Shown here piece by piece: positions 1 through 8,063 of a stretch of 61,624 nucleotides of DNA. Under the pieces are notes generated by a model. The model was not told the origin of the DNA. It was given only the letters and a program-made list of their open reading frames with translations, and did no database searches. Origin of the DNA: Bacillota bacterium (GTDB lineage: Bacteria; Bacillota; Clostridia; Clostridiales; Clostridiaceae); assembly GCA_030706015.1 (NCBI GenBank), contig JAUZPI010000018.1, positions 1 to 61,624 of the forward strand, in the 5' to 3' direction. Every line of letters begins with the position of its first letter. Position 1 is the first letter of the stretch. The position numbers and the translations under genes were made by a program.

Positions 1-42
1 ATTTAAGTATCTCTTGCAAAATAACACCCCTCTGGTCTTGCA

Positions 43-105
43 ATGTCCCAGCAGCTACTCTCATGTCCCACATCTTTATTATAGAATAAATAAACTAATT
101 TTGAA
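43..105 (-). promoter_or_regulatory. Promoter plus CggR-like tandem operator for an operon off the left edge
   Basis: On the minus strand a -35-like TTCAAA (105-100) and a -10 TATAAT (83-78) are 16 bp apart. Just downstream are two direct copies of TGGGACAT (70-63 and 50-43), exactly 20 bp apart. The B. subtilis CggR operator also has two CGGGAC-type repeats 20 bp apart, located between the promoter and cggR. In clostridia rpoN commonly lies next to cggR-gap-pgk, so this is probably the control region of the central glycolytic operon, whose genes lie beyond base 1. The operator match is seen; its binding by CggR is inferred. Confidence 0.6.
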
Positions 106-193
106 ATAGTATTTTGAAAAAAATTTAAATAATTTGTTTATAATTACTTATGTTGATACCGAATTAGCAAAATTAGATATATTTATCAATGGG

Positions 194-1564
194 CTAGAAC
201 CTCTTTCTCTTGCTTGATGACCTTATGCCTAATTCCTCTCTGTATTTTGCCACGGTCCTTCTAGAAATATTCATACCTTCTTTATTTAAAGCATCGCAAA
301 TGGCCTGATCAGACAGAGGTTTACTCTTGTCTTCCTCTTCTACCATCTTGCTTATCATATTCTTTATATTAATTATTGACACATCATCACTGGAATTTTT
401 CGATGATATCCCTACGGTGAATAAATCCTTAATCTTTACTATACCCCTATCTACACCTACATATTTGTCACGTATAGCTCTGCTTATGGTAGATTCATGC
501 ATATCTAAATTATCGGCTACTTCTTTTAGTGTCATTGGCTTTAAATAAATTTCTCCAAAATCAAAATACTCTCTTTGAAGCTTAACTATATTTTCAAGCA
601 CTCTATATAAGGTGCCTTTTCTCTGTTCAATGCTTTTCATTAATAGTACTGCACTATCAATTTTTTTCTTAACATAATCAACTGCAGCCTTATCCTGTTC
701 TTGATTTAGTATATTTTTATAGGTATCGCTTATTGTAAGCTTTGGAATAACCCCATCATTCATCAGAATAAAATACTCATTATCAATTTTTCTAATATGT
801 GCATCTGGGATAATATATTCCGTATCTTCTCCTGTATAAAAGCCCCTGGATGGCTTAGGCTGAAGCGACTTAATTACATCACCGTATTCCTGAGCTTCTT
901 TGATTGTTATTTTTAATTGCTTTGATATTAAACTATATTTATTTTCTGCAATATAATCTAAATAATCATCTATTATTTTCTCAATGTATTTGTTCAACAA
1001 TTTTCTTTTAATTAATTGGATTTTTAAGCATTCTTTTATATCCCTAGCCCCAATACCATCAGGTTCTAAGGATTGTACTATAGCCAAAGCCTGCTGTCCT
1101 TGCGCAAGCTTTATTCCTAATTGCTTTGATATAACAGCGATATCCTCATCTAAATAACCCTTGCTATTTATATTCTCCACTATATATCTGCAAAAGCTCT
1201 TTGTGTAATCGGTAACATTTAATTCAGAAATTTGTTCATTTAGATAGTCCTTTAGTGTAACCTTACTGGCAATAAAATTAAAGGGAGATACTCCTTCTTC
1301 TTCTTTTGAGTATACCTGATTATAGTCATATCTATTGTTATCCTCTGAATTTTTAATTATATCTTTATAAGATATATTTTCATTCAGCAAATCCACACTT
1401 TCATTATATTCAGCTTCTATCGTGGGATTTTCCTGAACTTCTCTATCTACTAGCTCCTTCAGCTCATAGCTGGACATCTGTAGAACTTTTATTGACAGCT
1501 GCATCTGCTGGGTCATTACTAATTTCTGCTGCTGGGTTAAATTTAATTCAAAATCAAAATTCAT
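194..1564 (-). CDS. rpoN: RNA polymerase sigma-54 factor
   Basis: Sigma-54 directs RNA polymerase to -24/-12 promoters and needs an AAA+ enhancer-binding protein for open complex formation. The 456-residue product has the Gln/Leu-rich region I (residues 1-45), a core-binding region in the middle, an HTH region and a C-terminal RpoN box reading RRTVAKYRE (about 435-443), followed by a basic tail. The ATG at 1564 is chosen because GGTGAGG lies just upstream; the longer reading frame starting near 1618 runs into the terminator behind the nucleoside transporter and has no ribosome site. The gene is transcribed away from that transporter and toward the putative cggR operon. No sigma-54 activator gene was recognised in this window. 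Confidence 0.97.
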   Translation of the reverse strand: MNFDFELNLTQQQKLVMTQQMQLSIKVLQMSSYELKELVDREVQENPTIEAEYNESVDLLNENISYKDIIKNSEDNNRYDYNQVYSKEEEGVSPFNFIASKVTLKDYLNEQISELNVTDYTKSFCRYIVENINSKGYLDEDIAVISKQLGIKLAQGQQALAIVQSLEPDGIGARDIKECLKIQLIKRKLLNKYIEKIIDDYLDYIAENKYSLISKQLKITIKEAQEYGDVIKSLQPKPSRGFYTGEDTEYIIPDAHIRKIDNEYFILMNDGVIPKLTISDTYKNILNQEQDKAAVDYVKKKIDSAVLLMKSIEQRKGTLYRVLENIVKLQREYFDFGEIYLKPMTLKEVADNLDMHESTISRAIRDKYVGVDRGIVKIKDLFTVGISSKNSSDDVSIINIKNMISKMVEEEDKSKPLSDQAICDALNKEGMNISRRTVAKYREELGIRSSSKRKRF

Positions 1565-1604
1565 ATCCTCACCACCATATTCTTTGCCTAGTATATTAAT
1601 ATGG

Positions 1605-1640
1605 ATAAATAAAAGCACGTTAAGCCGTGCTTTTATTTAT
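1605..1640 (-). terminator. Intrinsic terminator after the nucleoside transporter operon
   Basis: A perfect 15-bp inverted repeat (1605-1619 with 1626-1640, 6-nt loop) has a GC core and T-rich flanks on both strands. On the minus strand it overlaps the stop codon of the last permease gene, separating that operon from rpoN. Confidence 0.8.
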
Positions 1641-2569
1641 CGCTGACCTTTCTCGTATGGAATGCCGTCTGCTGCTGGAGGCGTTGTTTTTCCAACAAAT
1701 CCAGCCAAAGCAAGCATAGTTAAAATGTAAGGAAACATTGCATATACTTCATTTGGTATACTCCAAGCTAAACCTTGTGCGTTTATCTGAAGAGCGTTGC
1801 CAAAGGCAAACAAAAAGCATGCCCACATTGTTCCTACGGGCTTCCAATTACCAAATATCATAGCAGCCAAAGCTATAAACCCACGTCCTGAAACCATTCC
1901 CTCTTTATAAACGGGAGTCATTCCTATAGAGAGCGCCGCTCCCCCTATACCTGCTAGTATACCAGAAAGTATGACACAAAGATACCTTATCTTATATACA
2001 TTTATGCCAAGAGTGTCTGCTGCACTAGGATGCTCACCTACTGATCTTATTCTAAGCCCAAGTGGCGTTTTATACAATACATAATTAGAGATAATTACCA
2101 TAAATATCGAAAATATGACAAACCAATTTAATCCGCTGATCAACTGTCCAATAACCGGAATTGTCTTCATAAAACCTGGCACATTATAGGAAAGTCCTGG
2201 TACAATATCAGTTTGCCCACCCTTTTTAAATATCTTAAATATTAAAAAACTGGTAAAAGCAGTAGAAAACAAATTAATAGCTGTACCTGATATTATCTGA
2301 TTTGCCTTTAAGTTTATGCTTAGGAATGCATGAAGTGCTGCAATAGCCCCTCCAGCGGCAGCAGCAAACAACACACCCATAAAAGGATTCCCTGTAATAT
2401 AAGAACCAAACACTGCAAAAAAAGCTCCTATTACCATCATACCCTCAAGACCTATATTAACAACTCCCGATTTCTCAGAAAATACCCCTCCAAGAGCCGC
2501 AAGTATTAAAGGAGTAGCCATTCTTAGCGTAGAGGCTATCAGCGATATTATTAAAACCGAACTAACCAT
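1637..2569 (-). CDS. nupQ: Nucleoside ABC transporter permease, second subunit (NupQ-like)
   Basis: This is an inner-membrane permease of the branched-chain/ribose-type (BPD_transp_2) family; together with the preceding permease it forms the channel of a purine nucleoside importer. The 310-residue protein has 8-10 hydrophobic segments and the conserved cytoplasmic loop with the LGINVYKIRYLCVILSG stretch that contacts the ATPase. Its N-terminal region carries the ALGGVFSEKSGVVNIGLEG signature typical of NupQ/YufQ. The ATG overlaps the end of the upstream permease by 8 bp, with GGGGGC upstream, which indicates translational coupling. The gene order lipoprotein-ATPase-permease-permease matches B. 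subtilis nupNOPQ. Exact substrate (guanosine, inosine or other) is inferred from family. Confidence 0.9.
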   Translation of the reverse strand: MVSSVLIISLIASTLRMATPLILAALGGVFSEKSGVVNIGLEGMMVIGAFFAVFGSYITGNPFMGVLFAAAAGGAIAALHAFLSINLKANQIISGTAINLFSTAFTSFLIFKIFKKGGQTDIVPGLSYNVPGFMKTIPVIGQLISGLNWFVIFSIFMVIISNYVLYKTPLGLRIRSVGEHPSAADTLGINVYKIRYLCVILSGILAGIGGAALSIGMTPVYKEGMVSGRGFIALAAMIFGNWKPVGTMWACFLFAFGNALQINAQGLAWSIPNEVYAMFPYILTMLALAGFVGKTTPPAADGIPYEKGQR

Positions 2570-3671
2570 TTACAATTGCCCCCTTCTTTTTTCTCTTGTT
2601 TTCGAAATACTTGACAATATAATCTGTGGCAACAAAAACTATAATTACTGATTGAATTAAATAAACTATCTCCTTTGGGATTGAGTTTAGCTGCAAAATC
2701 CTTGAACTGCTGTTTAAAACACCAAACAATACGGCGGCTGGAATACAGCCTATAGGATTACTCTTTGCAAGAAGCGCAACTGCTATACCATCAAATCCAT
2801 AGCCTAGTAGTGCCATCATATCAGTAATCTGATACATTACACCTGCAACATGAGTAGCACCACCAATGCCCCCAATAGCTCCAGAAAGCACCATTGCTAA
2901 AATTGTATTTCTTGCTATGTTTATTCCACCATATTCTGCACCAAAGGGATTTATTCCTACAGCTCTTATTTCATAACCTATAGTAGTTTTCCAAAGCATC
3001 CAAGCTATAAGTACCGCACATAATGCGGCTATTATTATGCTTATATTGGCCCTGCTATCTGGGCTAAAGGTTAAAAGCTGAGCACTCTTTTCAATAATAG
3101 GAGTGCTTGACTTTGCTTTTATGCCTACTGGTGTCTGAAGTACTATAAAATTCACAACATACAAAGCTATATAATTCATCATTATGGTATTAATAACTTC
3201 ATTGGTGCCAAACCTTGCCTTTAGATATCCTGGTATTGCTCCCCATAGTCCGCCTGCTGCTATTCCGCCAAGTACTATTAGCAGTACATGCACCCAGGGA
3301 CTAAGACCAGGTATAATACCAATAATGGCTGCTGACAGCATTCCTAAGGTGAATTGACCCTCAACACCTATGTTAAATAGACCACATTTAAAGGCTACAG
3401 CATTAGCTATTCCAGTGAAAATAAGAGGTGTTACATATACCAGTGTTTCAAGAGTCCTTGTTGAATCCCCAAAGCTTCCATTCAAAATAGTTCCCACCAA
3501 ATCATTTAATGCTGTAAAGTAATCTCCAATTCCGTATCCCTTTGCCCATATAACAAAAAACACAGCAATAAATAGAGAAATTATTATTGAGAACAACGGA
3601 AATAACAAGCTCTTTAATACATTTGTTATAGCTATATACAATGACTTTTTACTTTCACTAGTCCTATTCAA
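2562..3671 (-). CDS. nupP: Nucleoside ABC transporter permease, first subunit (NupP-like)
   Basis: This 369-residue polytopic membrane protein is the larger permease partner of the nucleoside importer. It has a short positively charged N-terminus, about ten hydrophobic segments, and the ALVNVGVEGQFTLG-like element seen here as CGLFNIGVEGQFTLG. The start is a TTG overlapping the end of the ATPase gene by 8 bp, with AAGGGGTG about 7 nt upstream, so it is probably translated by coupling. The 8-bp overlap recurs at the junction with the next permease. Function follows from family membership and operon order. Confidence 0.9.
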   Translation of the reverse strand: MNRTSESKKSLYIAITNVLKSLLFPLFSIIISLFIAVFFVIWAKGYGIGDYFTALNDLVGTILNGSFGDSTRTLETLVYVTPLIFTGIANAVAFKCGLFNIGVEGQFTLGMLSAAIIGIIPGLSPWVHVLLIVLGGIAAGGLWGAIPGYLKARFGTNEVINTIMMNYIALYVVNFIVLQTPVGIKAKSSTPIIEKSAQLLTFSPDSRANISIIIAALCAVLIAWMLWKTTIGYEIRAVGINPFGAEYGGINIARNTILAMVLSGAIGGIGGATHVAGVMYQITDMMALLGYGFDGIAVALLAKSNPIGCIPAAVLFGVLNSSSRILQLNSIPKEIVYLIQSVIIVFVATDYIVKYFENKRKKKGAIVNG

Positions 3672-5202
3672 CCTCGTTCACCCCTTTTTCTTTATCAAGT
3701 ACTCCACCAGCCATTAAAATGCCAAGCTTTTTCTCATCTGCATCCTTTCTGCTTAGAATCTTTACTATTTTGCCGTCATACATAACTGCGATTCTATCCG
3801 ATAATGCCAAAATCTCATCAAGTTCCAAGGATACCAGTAATACTCCCTTTCCTTTGTCCCTCTCTTGAACTAATCTTCCATGTATATATTCTATAGCTCC
3901 AACGTCTAATCCCCTTGTAGGCTGAGCTGCAATTAGCAGTTCTGGATCCTTGAAAATTTCTCTTGCTGCTATAAGCTTTTGTTGATTTCCGCCTGATAAG
4001 GAGCCTGCTGATACTTCGTCACTTGGTGTTCTCACATCAAACTCCTCTATGAGCCTTCTGCAATGGTTTCTTATAACCTTATAATTCATCCTAATGCCAG
4101 TACTGAAGGGTTTCCTATGATGTAATCCTAAAACTGAATTCTCAAATAAGGAATAGCTTAGTATTAATCCCCTTTTATGCCTATCCTCCGGAATATGTCC
4201 CATACCATATTCAGCTATTTCCCTTGGACTTTTGCCATAGATATCTTTACCTTTTAACCTGATAGTTCCTGACTTTGGTTTTCTAAGTCCTGTTAACACT
4301 TCTACCAGCTCACTCTGACCATTACCGTCTACCCCTGCTATACCTAGTATTTCTCCACCGTTTACAGTTAAATTCACATCATTAACTGCCGGCAGTCCTC
4401 TCTGGTCAATTGCAACCAAATTATTAATCTGTAATATTGGAGTGCCAACCCTTGTAATACCTTTTTCTACGGTAAGATTAACCTTTCTCCCCACCATAAG
4501 TTCTGCTAATTCATCTATATAGGTTTCTGCCGTTTTGACTACACCAGTTATCTTCCCTCTACGAATTATAGTTACCCTATCACTCATTTTCATAACTTCT
4601 TTTAATTTATGAGTTATTAGTATAAATGATTTACCCTCCTGCTTAAGTTTTTTTATAATAGCTCCTAATTCTTCTATCTCTTGAGGTGTAAGCACCGCTG
4701 TAGGTTCATCTAGTATAAGTATTTCAGCCCCTCTATATAGCGCCTTTAGTATTTCAACTTTTTGCTGCTGACCCACTGAAATGTCATCTATAATAGCATT
4801 AGGATTCACGTCAAAGCCATATTTTCGAGAAATTTCCTTCACAGCATTAATTGCCTTGTGTATATCAATTTCAAACCCTTTTCTAGGCTCTATACCTAAA
4901 ACTATATTTTCAGCAACTGTAAAATTATGTACTAGCATGAAATGTTGATGTACCATACCTATTCCAAGCTTTATTGCATCATTAGGGTTATTTATTTTTA
5001 CAGGCTTCCCATTTACATATATTTCACCCTCTTCAGGCTGATACAATCCATACAGTATATTCATAAGAGTTGTTTTACCTGCACCGTTTTCACCTAGTAA
5101 TACATGGGTTTCTCCCTTTAATAATTCAAAGTGTACATCATCATTTGCAACAGTTCCTGGAAACACCTTGGTTATTCCTTTCATTTCTATAACCTTATTC
5201 AT
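3664..5202 (-). CDS. nupO: Nucleoside ABC transporter ATPase (NupO-like, two ATP-binding domains)
   Basis: This 512-residue cytoplasmic protein is a fused double ABC ATPase of the sugar/nucleoside (RbsA/YufO) type that powers the two permeases. The first domain has Walker A GENGAGKTT (about 38-46), the SVGQQQKVEIL signature and Walker B ILILDEPT. The second domain has a degenerate Walker A (GVDGNGQSEL, about 291-300), an SGGNQQKLIAARE signature and a QPTRG Walker B variant, which is the normal asymmetry in this family. The ATG has GGGGG 7 nt upstream. A hairpin separates it from the lipoprotein gene, probably lowering its expression relative to the binding protein. Confidence 0.93.
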   Translation of the reverse strand: MNKVIEMKGITKVFPGTVANDDVHFELLKGETHVLLGENGAGKTTLMNILYGLYQPEEGEIYVNGKPVKINNPNDAIKLGIGMVHQHFMLVHNFTVAENIVLGIEPRKGFEIDIHKAINAVKEISRKYGFDVNPNAIIDDISVGQQQKVEILKALYRGAEILILDEPTAVLTPQEIEELGAIIKKLKQEGKSFILITHKLKEVMKMSDRVTIIRRGKITGVVKTAETYIDELAELMVGRKVNLTVEKGITRVGTPILQINNLVAIDQRGLPAVNDVNLTVNGGEILGIAGVDGNGQSELVEVLTGLRKPKSGTIRLKGKDIYGKSPREIAEYGMGHIPEDRHKRGLILSYSLFENSVLGLHHRKPFSTGIRMNYKVIRNHCRRLIEEFDVRTPSDEVSAGSLSGGNQQKLIAAREIFKDPELLIAAQPTRGLDVGAIEYIHGRLVQERDKGKGVLLVSLELDEILALSDRIAVMYDGKIVKILSRKDADEKKLGILMAGGVLDKEKGVNEVE

Positions 5203-5237
5203 ATTTAGACCCCCTTAAAGGAAAACTGTCTTGGTTT

Positions 5238-5273
5238 TATAGAAAAAGCTAGGTAATATATAATACCTAGCTT
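5238..5273 (-). terminator. Intercistronic hairpin with U-tract between the binding protein and the ATPase
   Basis: Perfect 10-bp arms (5246-5255 and 5264-5273) enclose an 8-nt AT loop and are followed on the minus strand by TTTTTTCT. It sits inside the transporter operon, so it is likely a partial terminator or an RNA stabiliser that gives more binding protein than ATPase. Confidence 0.65.
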
Positions 5274-5343
5274 CCATATTTTTCATTATGCTACTCCACT
5301 CAACTTACATCAAAGTGCAGTTAATGACATCAATACTACTGCC

Positions 5344-6399
5344 TCATAAACTTCCTCTAAAATTAGCAGCATCATTTTTATTAACTGGTACTATTATTTT
5401 TCCGTCTATAATAGCCTTTTTATATTGATCCACCAAGGTTAATATATCCTGTGGAGTATTTTTATTAGATGTGGATGCTATTCCAACACCATCTTCTTTC
5501 AAACCAAAGGTTTTTGTCACACCACCTTGAAATTTTCCTGCTGCATAAGCTTTAACGGTTTCATATGTAGCAGTATCTACTCTTTTTACCATACTTGAAA
5601 GTATAACATCTGCATATTCAGGCACAGAAAGTGCTTGATCCTTATCAACACCAATAGCCCATAACTTCTTATCCGGTTTAGTCATATCCTTCGCGGCCTT
5701 AAATACTCCAATACCAACTCCTCCAGCTGCATGATATATAATGTCGCATCCACCGCCATACATAGTCTTGGCTATCTCTTCTCCTATATTAGTATCTGCA
5801 AAACTGTTAGCATATTTCACATCTATTTGTATATCAGGCTTTATAGTTTTTGCTCCTGCAATATATCCAGCGGCGAATTTATTTATCAAGTCAGAATCCT
5901 TACCTCCAATAAAACCTATCTTATTGCTGGTGCTGACCTTAGCTGCAATTACCCCCATGAGAAAAGACCCTTCTTGTTCTTTGAATACAAGTGATTCCAC
6001 ATTGGTATCATTAACTACTCCATCTATTATTGCAAACTTTTTATCAGGATATTTCTTTGCTATAGCATCCAGGTCATCAGCCATTTGAAATCCCACACCG
6101 AATATAAGCCCAGCTCCATTATCTATTAATGATATAAGATTAGGTCTATAATCATCCTTCTTTGCCGATTCTATAGCCTTATAATCTATATTAGAATTTT
6201 CTTTTACTGCCTTGTTAATACCTTCATTTGCAGATTGATTAAAGGATTTGTCATTTAATCCTCCCTCGTCCGTAGATAAACCCACCTTTATTTTCTTTGA
6301 TGTAGCACCGCCGCCTGTAGTTGATTTACCACATCCAGCTGATATACTTATTATCATTACTACAGCCAAAACTGCTGCAATTAGCTTTTTAGCACTCAT
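5344..6399 (-). CDS. nupN: BMP-family nucleoside-binding lipoprotein (PnrA/NupN-like)
   Basis: This is the substrate-binding lipoprotein of the nucleoside ABC importer, anchored outside the membrane. The 351-residue precursor has a lysine-rich start, a hydrophobic signal segment and a lipobox ending ISAGC (Cys about 23), then a periplasmic-binding fold with GGLNDKSFNQ near the start of the mature domain, the PnrA/BMP signature. The ATG has a strong AGGAGGGG 5 nt upstream. It leads the transporter operon and lies behind its own promoter region after the degV terminator. A 16-bp dyad (6421-6436) just before the ribosome site could be regulatory. Purine nucleoside specificity is inferred from the BMP family. 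Confidence 0.92.
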   Translation of the reverse strand: MSAKKLIAAVLAVVMIISISAGCGKSTTGGGATSKKIKVGLSTDEGGLNDKSFNQSANEGINKAVKENSNIDYKAIESAKKDDYRPNLISLIDNGAGLIFGVGFQMADDLDAIAKKYPDKKFAIIDGVVNDTNVESLVFKEQEGSFLMGVIAAKVSTSNKIGFIGGKDSDLINKFAAGYIAGAKTIKPDIQIDVKYANSFADTNIGEEIAKTMYGGGCDIIYHAAGGVGIGVFKAAKDMTKPDKKLWAIGVDKDQALSVPEYADVILSSMVKRVDTATYETVKAYAAGKFQGGVTKTFGLKEDGVGIASTSNKNTPQDILTLVDQYKKAIIDGKIIVPVNKNDAANFRGSL

Positions 6400-6420
6400 A
6401 AAATCCCCTCCTAGAAAATT

Positions 6421-6436
6421 AATCTAATTTTAGATT
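6421..6436 (-). promoter_or_regulatory. Dyad in the leader of the nucleoside transporter operon
   Basis: Seven-base arms AATCTAA/TTAGATT are separated by 2 bp and lie 22-37 bp upstream of the lipoprotein ATG, next to the ribosome site. No purine riboswitch core could be seen in this 120-bp interval. An operator role is only a guess. Confidence 0.3.
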
Positions 6437-6473
6437 CCCCAGTATGGACTTTTCTATTCTAATTTAAAATGCA

Positions 6474-6515
6474 AAAGCCGCTTAAAAGCAAATTTAATTA
6501 CTCTTAAGCGACTTT
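6474..6515 (-). terminator. Terminator after degV
   Basis: Arms 6474-6488 and 6501-6515 pair at 13 of 15 positions, with a GC-containing core. On the minus strand the 3' arm ends in a T run. It lies a few bases past the degV stop codon. Confidence 0.75.
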
Positions 6516-6519
6516 ATTT

Positions 6520-7359
6520 TTAATAATCTTCTATAAAAAATAGTCCGCAGGCTTCCGTTCCCGAATGGGTACCTACAACACATCCTACTTCACTTTCAAT
6601 GAAATCTCTATTGTTTTCTTTAAGATGCTCTCTTAGTATAGGCAAAATATCTTTATTTTCCGCTTGAAGAAGAATAACAGTTTCTCCTTCCTTTACACCC
6701 TTTGTATTTAGGTAATCCATAATAATTCTAGCGGCTTTTTTACTGCCTCTAACCTTATCCCGTACCACCATTTCACCATGCTCTACAGCAAGTATAGGTT
6801 TTATTCCAAGGATACTTCCAATAGCTCCTGCAGTTTTTGATAGTCTGCCGCCTCTTACTAAGTTCTCAAGTCTCTCGAAAGCTAGTGCACTTTTTACATG
6901 AGGAATTGCCTCTATAAGCTTCTGCTCTATTTCCTTTATACCAAAGCCTTCATCTCTTAATTTGCATGCCTTTATTACAAGCACTCCAAGACCAGATGTT
7001 ACATTTAAACTATCAATGATAACTATATCCTCAGTTTCCAGCATATCCTTAGCAATACACGCAGATTGATAGGATCCACTCAATTTCGATGATAAATTTA
7101 ATGAAACTATTTTATATCCATCATCCAAATATCCTTTAAAGCAATTATAAAATCTTTCAGGGTTTATCTGGGATGTAGTAGGGAATATACCGCTATGTTC
7201 TATCTTATCTAAAAGCTGCGGAAGCATTATATCCACGCCGTCTAAATACGACTCATCTCCGAAATTAACCAACAGCGGAAGTACTTCAATATCATATTTC
7301 TCTATTATGAACCGAGGTAAATCTGCTGTACTGTCTGTTATAATTTTAATCTTTTCCAT
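6520..7359 (-). CDS. DegV family fatty-acid-binding protein
   Basis: DegV (FakB-type) proteins bind a single fatty acid; in several Firmicutes they present it to the kinase FakA for phosphorylation before phospholipid synthesis. The 279-residue product begins with the hallmark KIITDSTADLP (about 4-14), has TTSQINPERF and the LSSKLSGSYQSA loop, and the RLENLVRGGRLSK stretch of the C-terminal domain. Length is normal. The ATG has GGGAGAG upstream and follows trmL by 16 bp, so the two are probably cotranscribed. No FakA (DAK-type) kinase gene is present in this window, so the partner is unknown. Confidence 0.92.
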   Translation of the reverse strand: MEKIKIITDSTADLPRFIIEKYDIEVLPLLVNFGDESYLDGVDIMLPQLLDKIEHSGIFPTTSQINPERFYNCFKGYLDDGYKIVSLNLSSKLSGSYQSACIAKDMLETEDIVIIDSLNVTSGLGVLVIKACKLRDEGFGIKEIEQKLIEAIPHVKSALAFERLENLVRGGRLSKTAGAIGSILGIKPILAVEHGEMVVRDKVRGSKKAARIIMDYLNTKGVKEGETVILLQAENKDILPILREHLKENNRDFIESEVGCVVGTHSGTEACGLFFIEDY

Positions 7360-7375
7360 TACTGCTCTCCCATCT

Positions 7376-7858
7376 CTACTTCATATTCGGAAAACCAAAT
7401 TGTCTAATAGCTTCATAAGCAACTATAGCTACCGTATTGGAGAGGTTTAAAGATCTTGCTGATGTTTTTATCATTGGCACCCTGATGCATCTTTCTGGAT
7501 CACTATTCTTTATACTGTCTGGAAGGCCTGAAGATTCTCTCCCAAATACAACAAAATCTCCTTGTTTGAATTTAACTTCACTATAATTATTATCACCGTG
7601 AGTTGTAGAAAAATAGAAAGTAGAATCTTTGTATTTTTCTCTAAGCTCTTCAAAGGAATCATATAAATTTAAATCTAAATAAGGCCAATAATCCAAACCT
7701 GCTCTTTTTAAATGCTTTTCATCTAAACTGAAGCCCAATGGCTTTATCAAATGAAGCTTAGCATTTGTTAATACACAAGTTCTTGCTATATTACCTGTAT
7801 TTTGCGGAATTTCTGGCTGAAATAAAACTATATTCAAATTTTCCTTCTCTAGTATCAA
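7376..7858 (-). CDS. trmL: tRNA (cytidine(34)-2'-O)-methyltransferase
   Basis: TrmL methylates the 2'-OH of the wobble nucleotide of tRNA-Leu isoacceptors using S-adenosylmethionine. This 160-residue SPOUT protein is of family length and shows motif 1 NTGNIARTC, the LDYWPY element, FGRESSGLP in the middle, and the C-terminal knot RIPM-like RVPMIKTSARSLNLSN. The start used is a TTG at 7858 with GGGGGA upstream; a second TTG at 7837 (LNIVLFQPE), preceded by AAGGA, fits most homologues and may be the true start. A dispersed repeat lies directly upstream (7877-8016). It leads the trmL-degV pair. Confidence 0.92.
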   Translation of the reverse strand: MILEKENLNIVLFQPEIPQNTGNIARTCVLTNAKLHLIKPLGFSLDEKHLKRAGLDYWPYLDLNLYDSFEELREKYKDSTFYFSTTHGDNNYSEVKFKQGDFVVFGRESSGLPDSIKNSDPERCIRVPMIKTSARSLNLSNTVAIVAYEAIRQFGFPNMK

Positions 7859-7876
7859 GGTTCAATCCCCCTAAAC

Positions 7877-8016
7877 AATAATTTCATCCGATGACTACCA
7901 GCCGTAATACTCCCGCTTCTATAAGCGGGAGTTAACGGCTGCTACGTCCCTGGATAACGATTTCCCCTAAAGGATAACGATTTCTAAGTGTCTTTGACAC
8001 TTAGAACTCTGTTTAT
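7877..8016 (+). repeat. Dispersed two-hairpin repeat, copy A (about 140 bp)
   Basis: This intergenic block reappears, reverse-complemented, at 22684-22820 with only three substitutions and three inserted or deleted bases. It has a long hairpin (outer arms CAGCCGT/ACGGCTG, inner arms CTCCCGCTT/AAGCGGGAG, 4-nt loop; about 7899-7941), two direct copies of a 13-mer starting GGATAACG (7952-7964, 7972-7984), and a terminal hairpin CTAAGTGTC/GACACTTAG with loop TTT (7984-8004). It has no terminal inverted repeats and no open reading frame. It could be a non-autonomous IS200/IS605-like element or a small RNA gene; which one cannot be settled here. Confidence 0.85.
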
Positions 8017-8063
8017 ATCATAATATGATACTCTATCTTTCCTCTCTAGTAAAGAAATTATAT

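Noticed and set aside
1..64. Minus-strand reading frame starting MRVAAGTLQDQRG at the left edge
   Set aside because: The ATG has no ribosome site and lies inside the TGGGACAT repeats, about 15 bp after a TATAAT box. A promoter-operator explains the sequence better.
6400..6519. Purine riboswitch before the nucleoside transporter
   Set aside because: No purine aptamer core or paired loops in this interval; only a short dyad is present.
7952..7984. Two 13-base direct repeats 20 bp apart as a possible CRISPR remnant
   Set aside because: Only two units, with a 7-base spacer, inside a larger element conserved at a second locus; no cas genes nearby.
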